The position numbers and the translations under genes were made by a program. From SHLQ01 sp964562985 (GTDB lineage: Bacteria; Actinomycetota; Acidimicrobiia; Acidimicrobiales; SHLQ01): a stretch of DNA of 10,758 nt. Below the pieces are notes generated by a model. The model was given only the letters and a program-made list of their open reading frames with translations. It ran no database searches and was not told where the DNA came from. The stretch lies in NCBI GenBank assembly GCA_964562985.1, contig CAZLWE010000086.1:1-10758 (forward strand). The letters run 5' to 3'. Shown here piece after piece: positions 5,965-10,758 of this stretch. Each line of letters opens with the position of its first letter. The stretch's first letter is position 1.

Positions 5965-7497
5965 CTAGCCCTTTAGCCGCGGAAAGAGCGGGTCACCGGG
6001 AGCGAGGGTGAGCCCACCGGGGTATTGGCCCCAGTCAGCAGCGTCTGGGAGTCGCTGGTCGGCGATTTGTCCGTCGAGCCCAATGCGTTCCCATGCGGCT
6101 TGTGCAGCATGGGGGATTGCCGGCGAGGCCAGAATCGACACGATGCGGATGGCCTCGAGTGCATCGCCCATTACGGCGTCTACCTCGGGGCCGGGATCCA
6201 TCTTCCATGGCTCATTGGCCGCTAAGTATTCGTTGGTTTCTCGAATGAGGCGCCACGTGGCGTCGAGGGCGATCGGTGGCTGGGCACGGGCCCACGCGGC
6301 GGTCGTTTCGGTGAGCGCCGTCGCCGCTTCGACCGCTAGGGCCGAATCGGGAGATGACGCTGGTGAGGTTTCGCCGCACTTCTTTCCGGCCACGGTGATG
6401 ACCCGTTGAACGAGGTTGCCGAACTGGTTGGCCAGGTCGGTGTTGTAGCGCTGGATCATCTGCTCGTAGCTGAAGTCGCCGTCGGGACCGAACGCTGGAT
6501 CTCGCAGGAAGTGATAGCGGAAGCCGTCGACGCCAAACGGTAAGAAGCCCGCTTCTTCATCACCTTCGATGAGTTGCTTCGGCGAAATGGCGTTGAGTTT
6601 GGTTTTGCTCATCTTCTCGCCTCCGATCAACAACCAGCCATGCACGTAGTACTTGGGTAGGTCGGTGATACCAGCTGCGAGCAGCATCGCTGGCCAGAAC
6701 ACGCAGTGGAAACGGATGATGTCTTTGCCGATGATGTGCACCACGTTGGGCCAGTATTTGGCGAACTTCTCGTCGTCGCTGCCATAACCCGCCGCGGTCG
6801 CGTAGTTGATGAGCGCGTCGTACCAGACGTAAAAGACGTGCTTATCGTCCCACGGAACCGGGATGCCCCAGTCGATTGACGATCGCGACATCGACACGTC
6901 TCGCAGCTCCTGGCGAAGCAGCCCGAGCACTTCGTTGCGGTAGCCGTCGGGTTGCACGACGCCAGGGGTGTTCTCGAAGTAGTCGAGCAGTTGGTCGGCG
7001 AAGGCGCTGAGCTTGAAGAAGTAGTTCTCCTCGCTCATGTGTTCGGCAGGACGGTCGTGGATCTTGCAGTTGCCGTCTTCGTCGAGTTCGTCTTCGTTGT
7101 AGTAAGCCTCGCAGCCGACGCAGTAGAGCCCCACGAAGGTGTCGGCGTAGATATAGCCGTTGTCGTACGCCTTTTGCATCAGCGCCTGAACTGCAGCGTG
7201 GTGTCGGGGTTCGGTGGTGCGGATGAAGTCGTCGTTGGCGATGTGCAACAATTCAGCGGCCTCCCGGAACAGCACGCTTGTCGCATCGACTTGCTCTTGG
7301 GGAGTGATGCCGTTGGCTTCGGCGGAGCGTTGGATCTTGAGGCCGTGCTCATCGGTACCGGTGAGCATCATGGTGTCGTCGCCCAATAGTCGGTGCCAAC
7401 GAGCGAAGGCATCGGCGTTGACGGTGGTGTAGGCGTGGCCGATGTGGGGTGCGTCGTTGACGTAGTAGATCGGCGTGGTGATGTAGTACGTGCTCAC
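5965..7497 (-). CDS. metG: methionyl-tRNA synthetase
   Basis: Class I aminoacyl-tRNA synthetase that charges tRNA-Met and initiator tRNA with methionine. With the GTG start at 7497 it is 510 residues. It contains YYITTPIYYVN near the N-terminus, the HIGH motif at 18-21 (APHIGHAYTTV), a zinc-knuckle region with Cys 126, Cys 129, Cys 144 and His 147 (LYCVGC ... GNCKIH), DWGIPVPW, and the KMSKS loop as GGEKMSKT at about 293-299. The C-terminal EMAP/Trbp111-like tRNA-binding domain is absent, as in the short mycobacterial enzyme. The frame extends upstream to ATG 7524 and TTG 7530, but the added MCGSRKLGQ is not family-like. The GTG is preceded by TAAGCT with a 7-nt gap and no Shine-Dalgarno sequence, suggesting a leaderless message. 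Confidence 0.95.
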   Translation of the reverse strand: MSTYYITTPIYYVNDAPHIGHAYTTVNADAFARWHRLLGDDTMMLTGTDEHGLKIQRSAEANGITPQEQVDATSVLFREAAELLHIANDDFIRTTEPRHHAAVQALMQKAYDNGYIYADTFVGLYCVGCEAYYNEDELDEDGNCKIHDRPAEHMSEENYFFKLSAFADQLLDYFENTPGVVQPDGYRNEVLGLLRQELRDVSMSRSSIDWGIPVPWDDKHVFYVWYDALINYATAAGYGSDDEKFAKYWPNVVHIIGKDIIRFHCVFWPAMLLAAGITDLPKYYVHGWLLIGGEKMSKTKLNAISPKQLIEGDEEAGFLPFGVDGFRYHFLRDPAFGPDGDFSYEQMIQRYNTDLANQFGNLVQRVITVAGKKCGETSPASSPDSALAVEAATALTETTAAWARAQPPIALDATWRLIRETNEYLAANEPWKMDPGPEVDAVMGDALEAIRIVSILASPAIPHAAQAAWERIGLDGQIADQRLPDAADWGQYPGGLTLAPGDPLFPRLKG

Positions 7498-7504
7498 CTG
7501 GCCA

Positions 7505-7510
7505 AGCTTA
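7505..7510 (-). promoter_or_regulatory. candidate -10 box (TAAGCT) for a leaderless metG transcript
   Basis: TAAGCT lies exactly 7 nt before the metG GTG on the minus strand, so transcription would begin at the start codon. The same geometry occurs at three other genes here. No good -35 is visible; the CATGT repeat cluster occupies that region, so activator-dependent use is possible. Confidence 0.35.
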
Positions 7511-7520
7511 CGGCTGCCAC

Positions 7521-7561
7521 ACATGTCCAACGCATGTTCTAAGGCATGTGTTCAAACATGT
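7521..7561. repeat. four helically phased CATGT sites upstream of metG
   Basis: CATGT occurs at 7522, 7533, 7545 and 7557, with steps of 11, 12 and 12 bp, close to one helical turn. Some copies also pair as dyads: ACATG-N7-CATGT (7521-7537) and CATGT-GTTCAA-ACATG (7545-7560). The cluster fills the spacer between rmuC and metG, about 25-64 nt upstream of the preferred metG start, which is a natural position for a regulator covering the -35 region. Confidence 0.4.
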
Positions 7562-7570
7562 GCAGCTCAA

Positions 7571-7586
7571 AGCGCATCGACGCGCT
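7571..7586 (-). terminator. hairpin overlapping the rmuC stop codon
   Basis: AGCGC-GTCGAT-GCGCT on the minus strand is a perfect 5-bp stem with a 6-nt loop. It begins inside the rmuC TAG and is followed by TTGAG rather than a T-run. It is a weak intrinsic terminator candidate between rmuC and metG. Confidence 0.25.
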
Positions 7587-9039
7587 ACGCGTTTGATACT
7601 TCGCGTAAGGGCGGCCACAGTTCGCCGCTGCCATTGGCGTGGGCGTCGCCGGAATCAGCCACATCACCGGTGAGCTCTTCGGGCTGTGATGCCTCGACCA
7701 CTTCAAGCTCGGCGGTCTCCACTGAGCCAAGCGCTTCGGCCGAGGTTGAGGCTGGGCTGACTGGAGTGGCCAATGCGATGCCAGATACGGGCGCTGCTTG
7801 CAGCTTGTCGATCTTTTGCACCTGACGGTCGAGCTGATTGGTGCGAGCTCCGGCGAGTTCGTTGAACGAGTTCAACACGGTGTTGAGCTGCTTACCGTGT
7901 TTGTCGATCTGGTCGGAGAACTTTTCCCATTCCTTCTTGAATCCCACCAGGCATTCCATGATCTCGTTGCTTCGGCGTTCGAGCATGAAGCTGTCGATGG
8001 CTTGGCGCACCACCTGGAGCACGGCGATCACCGTGCTTGGACCGCAGAGTACGATCTTTTTGTGCATCGCCTCATCCATGAGTTCGGGTGCGTTTTCTTG
8101 AATGAAGGTGAAGATGTTCTCGTTCGGGATGAACAAGACCACGGTGTCGACCGAGTCTTGTTCCTCGTGGTACTTGCGGTCGGCGAGTTCCTTCACCCGG
8201 TTGCGGGAATCCTTGATGAACTGCTTGCGCGCCGTTTCGGCGTCGGTGGAACCCGGCTCGGCCTCGAGGAAGGCCAAGAAATTGTCGGCCGGGAACTTCA
8301 CGTCCATGTGCAACAGCATGTCCTTGGGCATATGGAAGCTGACGTCGGGCCGGCCGCCAGATTCGATGCCGCTTTGCACCCGGTAATTGACGCCCTTCTT
8401 CATGCCCGCTGCCCGGAGCACGTCTTCGGCCATGCGTTCACCCCAGTGCCCTCGCTTCTGGGATGAACCGAGCGCGTCTCGCAGACTGCCGGTGGTTTGC
8501 TGTAGCTGCGCGGTGACCTTCGCCGCCTCGGCGAGTTGTTGTTCGACGGCACCATGCTGGCCCGCGTTCTTTTCTTGGAGGTCGGTCATCATCTTCTCCA
8601 TGCGCTTGAGTTCTCGACGCATCTCGACATGCGCTTTCTCGATGGTCGACGCGCTGGAGTCATATTTCTGGTGGCCGAGCTTCATATTGGCGTCGAGCTT
8701 CTCGGCACCCTTTTGGAAGCGAGCGTCGAGTTGTTCGGTACCAGCGCGCATCCGAGCATCGAGTTGTTCGGTGCCCTCACGCATGCGGGCGTTGAGCTTC
8801 TCGTCGGCAACCTCGACGGCGCGGGCGACAGCGGTAGCCACCGTCGCCTCGCGCTCACGGCCGACGGCTTCGGCGGTGGCGCCCCGCTCAGCGAGTGCAG
8901 CGCGTACGGCTGCGGCAACCGCCTGCTCTGAGCTTTGACTGGCGTGTTGAGCCGACGCTCGCCGAAGCAGCAGATAGAGAGCCACGAAACCGATGGCGAT
9001 GGCGAAGAACAGGACGAGGAGAAGTGCAAGTTGATCCAT
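7585..9039 (-). CDS. rmuC: RmuC-family DNA recombination protein
   Basis: RmuC proteins limit DNA inversion and recombination at repeats and carry a PD-(D/E)xK nuclease-like core; the biochemical role is not settled. The 484-residue product has one N-terminal membrane segment (about 4-25), a long coiled coil (about 35-185), the core from QKRGHWGERMAEDVL (195-208) through GGRPDVSFHMP (228-238) and LHMDVKFPADN (243-253), a helical C-terminal part to about 412, and a variable acidic Ala/Glu/Ser-rich tail. Residues 82-125 contain four consecutive 11-residue repeats. I take the ATG at 9039, because the hydrophobic segment follows at once and the upstream frame runs into the assembly gap. No ribosome binding site is present, but TACTGT lies 7 nt before the ATG. 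Confidence 0.93.
   Translation of the reverse strand: MDQLALLLVLFFAIAIGFVALYLLLRRASAQHASQSSEQAVAAAVRAALAERGATAEAVGREREATVATAVARAVEVADEKLNARMREGTEQLDARMRAGTEQLDARFQKGAEKLDANMKLGHQKYDSSASTIEKAHVEMRRELKRMEKMMTDLQEKNAGQHGAVEQQLAEAAKVTAQLQQTTGSLRDALGSSQKRGHWGERMAEDVLRAAGMKKGVNYRVQSGIESGGRPDVSFHMPKDMLLHMDVKFPADNFLAFLEAEPGSTDAETARKQFIKDSRNRVKELADRKYHEEQDSVDTVVLFIPNENIFTFIQENAPELMDEAMHKKIVLCGPSTVIAVLQVVRQAIDSFMLERRSNEIMECLVGFKKEWEKFSDQIDKHGKQLNTVLNSFNELAGARTNQLDRQVQKIDKLQAAPVSGIALATPVSPASTSAEALGSVETAELEVVEASQPEELTGDVADSGDAHANGSGELWPPLREVSNA
8665..8796 (-). repeat. four tandem 33-bp (11-residue) repeats inside rmuC
   Basis: The coiled coil contains LNARMREGTEQ, LDARMRAGTEQ, LDARFQKGAEK and LDANMKLGHQK in register with no gap. 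Periods of 11 residues fit a hendecad coiled coil. The first two copies are close at DNA level too (shared gagttgttcggt on the plus strand), which suggests recent internal duplication. Confidence 0.8.
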
Positions 9040-9046
9040 GGAGGAA

Positions 9047-9052
9047 ACAGTA
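9047..9052 (-). promoter_or_regulatory. candidate -10 box (TACTGT) for leaderless rmuC
   Basis: TACTGT on the minus strand is separated from the rmuC ATG by 7 nt (TTCCTCC), so the message would begin at the start codon. No convincing -35 is visible before the assembly gap. Confidence 0.35.
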
Positions 9053-9078
9053 GAGAGGGGGTGTGACAGGCTGATCTC

Positions 9079-9178
9079 NNNNNNNNNNNNNNNNNNNNNN
9101 NNNNNNNNNNNNNNNNNNNNNNNNNNNNNNNNNNNNNNNNNNNNNNNNNNNNNNNNNNNNNNNNNNNNNNNNNNNNNN
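9079..9178. other. assembly gap of exactly 100 N
   Basis: Exactly 100 undetermined bases, a conventional scaffold gap of unknown true length. The sequence on its left ends in CTGATCTC, which is also the last 8 bases of the 113-bp repeat unit on its right, so the gap appears to lie inside a tandem repeat. Reading frames crossing it are not meaningful. Confidence 0.95.
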
Positions 9179-9346
9179 TACGGCGGGCGGCTCCGCCGAC
9201 ATTCTCCGCCTCCGAGCTGCAGCCTGAACAACTACTCCCCGCAATCACACATTCGCCTCCGGCTCGGTGCGCTCTGCGGACCACTGATCTCTACGGCGGG
9301 CGGCTCCGCCGACATTCTCCGCCTCCGAGCTGCAGCCTGAACAACT
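9179..9346. repeat. tandem repeat, 113-bp unit, one full copy and one 55-bp partial copy visible
   Basis: The full unit runs 9179-9291. Its first 55 bases recur without mismatch at 9292-9346. Each copy begins with a GC hairpin, CGGCGG-GCGGCT-CCGCCG (9181-9198 in copy 1), and contains the palindrome GCTGCAGC. No convincing gene lies in the stretch 9040-9380: it holds the rmuC upstream region, the gap and this array. The true copy number is hidden by the gap. The function is unknown; an extragenic repeat, a structured RNA or a protein-binding array are all possible. Confidence 0.85.
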
Positions 9347-9374
9347 CCCGCCTCCAAGGTCCCAAGTCCTGACT

Positions 9375-9380
9375 TAGGGT
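9375..9380 (+). promoter_or_regulatory. candidate -10 box (TAGGGT) for the plus-strand hypothetical gene
   Basis: TAGGGT is followed after 6 nt by the ATG at 9387, compatible with leaderless transcription. AGGGTG could alternatively serve as a weak ribosome binding site. No -35 is clear. Confidence 0.3.
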
Positions 9381-9386
9381 GTGGCC

Positions 9387-9890
9387 ATGAGGGATCGGAT
9401 TAACTCAAATCTTGAAATAGGGCTTGAACGGCTTGGGGCGGTTTGCGAGTTGGAGCCTGGCCCGGGCTACTCCGTCGTGGAGTTCGCTGAGTTCACTGAT
9501 CGCGAACGAATCATTCTTCATTCCGATCGAGGCTTCAGCTCCTCACGCCGCCATCCCGAATCCATCAAATCGATCCTCAACGGGATCTACAACACGCTGC
9601 TTCCAGACGGGTTTATGGAAGCCGATAACCACGATTGGGCCCGTCTGGTGAAGATCCTCGACGGCATGGGTGTCTCAACCTCAACCCAACAACTTCAGGA
9701 ACTTCCCTACGTTGTGGAAGTTGGACCGGTTCTGCTCAGCCAGCTACCTCCATCGGAAGCAGCCGAGGTTCCAATCCTCGTTAGTTGGGCCGAGCACGAG
9801 GCGGCGCTCCTAGAAGCCCAGGCAGCTATGGACAAGCAATGGCTCGCAGCCCAAGACGGCCCGAACCCCGAATCCTCGACGCCCGACTAA
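9387..9890 (+). CDS. hypothetical protein, no family recognised
   Basis: The only convincing plus-strand gene here. The 167-residue product is soluble and acidic, without signal peptide or membrane segment. It opens MRDRINSNLEIGLERLG, has a predicted mixed alpha/beta middle (YSVVEFAEF, RERIILHSD), and ends in an Ala/Glu-rich helix and a polar tail. I recognise no motif or family. I prefer the ATG at 9387 over the in-frame GTG at 9381, since TAGGGT directly abuts the GTG. Its first codons look less GC-rich than neighbouring genes (for example AAC TCA AAT CTT GAA ATA), a possible sign of transfer. It lies between the repeat array and a convergent kinase gene, and the two stop codons overlap (4-nt overlap). 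Coding status is supported by the long open frame and tight fit with its neighbour. Confidence 0.7.
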   Translation: MRDRINSNLEIGLERLGAVCELEPGPGYSVVEFAEFTDRERIILHSDRGFSSSRRHPESIKSILNGIYNTLLPDGFMEADNHDWARLVKILDGMGVSTSTQQLQELPYVVEVGPVLLSQLPPSEAAEVPILVSWAEHEAALLEAQAAMDKQWLAAQDGPNPESSTPD

Positions 9891-10513
9891 TCGATCACGA
9901 GGTCGAACTTGTCTCGGGTCATGATGTGGGCGAAGTAGATGTCTTCGGCCTCAGACCATCGCCCCTCCCAGTCGGCTCGGTAGGCGTCGCCTTCCCGGTC
10001 GAGGAGCTGCTGACGTCGTATGTCGGCTGGCGGGTCGAGCAGTACGAGGAGGTCCAGGTGCTCGTGAAGTTCTGGCCTAGCGCTGTAGGCGCCCTCGAGC
10101 ATCACGATGGCGATGCCAGCGAGAGACAGTCGTTGGGTGCGGGATTCGAGTGGTGCGGGCTCGGCGTCCCAATCTGGCGCCTCCCAATCGAACGATCGCC
10201 AGGCGGCTTCGCCCGCGACCCTGAGCTCGGCGAGGAGCGTGTGTTGCCGACGCCAGTCCATTGCGTTGGCAACCTTGTCTGCGTCGCTACGACTATCCCA
10301 GGTTTGCGACGAGCCACCTGCGTAGAACTGGTCGCCTTCAATCACGTTCATGGCCACGTTTTGCTCAGCGAGGAGCCACTTCGACACGGAAGCGAGGGTG
10401 CTCTTGCCCGCCCCACTTCGCCCGTCAAGTGCAACGAATAGCGGAGCGTTCGCCGCCTCCACCCGAGCCTTCAGCAAGCTAACCAGCGGCTCAGCTTTCG
10501 ATTCGGGGGTCAT
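9887..10513 (-). CDS. P-loop kinase, uridine kinase-like
   Basis: The 208-residue product has a textbook Walker A, GRSGAGKST at 31-39 after strand FVALD, then EGDQFYAGG with Asp 61 in the position of the phosphate-acceptor-side Asp of nucleoside kinases. VMLEGAYSARPEL (137-149) resembles the LEG segment of uridine kinases, and a lid-like Arg-rich stretch DPPADIRRQQLLDREG lies at 160-175. This layout matches small uridine kinase-like or (d)CMP-kinase-like proteins, which phosphorylate nucleosides or related small molecules; the substrate cannot be read from the sequence. The ATG at 10513 lacks a ribosome binding site but has TAGCGT 7 nt upstream. It converges on the hypothetical gene, overlapping it by 4 nt at the stop codons. 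Confidence 0.8.
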   Translation of the reverse strand: MTPESKAEPLVSLLKARVEAANAPLFVALDGRSGAGKSTLASVSKWLLAEQNVAMNVIEGDQFYAGGSSQTWDSRSDADKVANAMDWRRQHTLLAELRVAGEAAWRSFDWEAPDWDAEPAPLESRTQRLSLAGIAIVMLEGAYSARPELHEHLDLLVLLDPPADIRRQQLLDREGDAYRADWEGRWSEAEDIYFAHIMTRDKFDLVID

Positions 10514-10520
10514 GCCAGGG

Positions 10521-10526
10521 ACGCTA
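10521..10526 (-). promoter_or_regulatory. candidate -10 box (TAGCGT) for leaderless kinase transcript
   Basis: TAGCGT on the minus strand is followed by CCCTGGC and then the ATG, a 7-nt gap. The hexamer is identical to the -10 proposed for rpf. The -35 region is weak (TGCAAA at 18 nt). Confidence 0.35.
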
Positions 10527-10571
10527 CTGCAGATGGTTTTCCGGTTTGCAGCGCCAGCCGCCCGCCCCCAC

Positions 10572-10758
10572 TCAGAAGAGGCTGGGTCGTATGCCGGGTT
10601 GGGGTGGCCGTTCGTAGAGGAATGGTTTGGTTCGCGGTTTGGTGGGTTCGGGCTTTGTGTTTCGCCGTTTGGCTTTGTATTTGCCGGGCGGGGCGTTGGG
10701 TTTCGGTCCCCCTTCGGGCGGGATTTCGTCGGGGGTGGCCCGTCTGGTTTTCCAGGTT
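10572..10758 (-). CDS. 3' end of a Lys/Pro-rich protein, identity unknown (runs off the window)
   Basis: One minus-strand frame stays open from the window edge to a TGA at 10572-10574, giving 61 residues that start TWKTRRATPDEIPPEGG, continue PKPNAPPGKYKAKRRNTKPEP and end PFLYERPPQPGIRPSLF. The composition (many Pro, Lys and Arg with few hydrophobics) fits a disordered basic C-terminal tail and the codons are strongly GC-biased, supporting real coding. Such tails occur in actinobacterial DUF222/HNH endonuclease-type proteins, but no catalytic part is inside the window, so that is only a guess. The gene ends 58 nt upstream of the kinase start on the same strand. Confidence 0.5.
   Translation of the reverse strand, partial: TWKTRRATPDEIPPEGGPKPNAPPGKYKAKRRNTKPEPTKPRTKPFLYERPPQPGIRPSLF

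Noticed and set aside
7498..7584. T-box or SAM riboswitch upstream of metG.
   Set aside because: The spacer is under 90 bp and shows no T-box sequence or SAM aptamer; the CATGT repeats look like DNA sites.
7524..9340. Open frames running through the N block, extending rmuC upstream of 9039 or starting on the plus strand at 9038.
   Set aside because: The gap is translated as unknown residues and the flanks are repeat sequence; the RmuC N-terminus with its membrane segment starts naturally at 9039.
9179..9346. CRISPR array.
   Set aside because: The period of 113 bp with identical unit content is a tandem duplication; there are no short repeats with unique spacers and no cas genes.

Overview
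The window is a GC-rich actinobacterial housekeeping segment. Almost every gene lies on the minus strand, so gene order below is given in transcription order, from high to low coordinates. The set metG, tatD, rpf, ksgA, ispE, then a glmU-like gene and prs, matches the neighbourhood known from Mycobacterium (metS-tatD-rpfB-ksgA-ispE with glmU-prs close by). A 32-residue bS22/AURKAIP1-type ribosomal protein also points to Actinomycetota. A deep-branching group such as Acidimicrobiia is my guess, not proven. A 100-N block shows that this is a scaffolded draft or metagenome assembly.

Layout. 10572-10758: 3' end of an unidentified Lys/Pro-rich protein. 9887-10513: P-loop uridine-kinase-like protein, convergent with an unrecognised plus-strand gene (9387-9890). 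9040-9380: no gene; it holds the assembly gap and a 113-bp tandem repeat on its right side. 7585-9039: RmuC. 5158-7497: metG-tatD, a likely operon. 2491-5007: rpf-ksgA-ispE, a likely operon with its own promoter candidate. 2205-2418: bS22 and tRNA-Gln(UUG). 59-2091: glmU-like gene and prs.

Together the core genes serve methionyl-tRNA charging, 16S rRNA dimethylation, isoprenoid (MEP pathway) synthesis, peptidoglycan turnover and resuscitation, and PRPP supply. The most unusual gene is the glmU-like one: it sits in the classical glmU position but has lost the recognisable catalytic motifs of the uridyltransferase half and ends before the acetyltransferase active site. Other points of interest are the tandem repeat that broke the assembly, helically phased CATGT sites upstream of metG, and a recurring TANNNT box 6-7 nt before start codons, which suggests leaderless transcripts. 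I found no defence system, CRISPR array, transposase or prophage.
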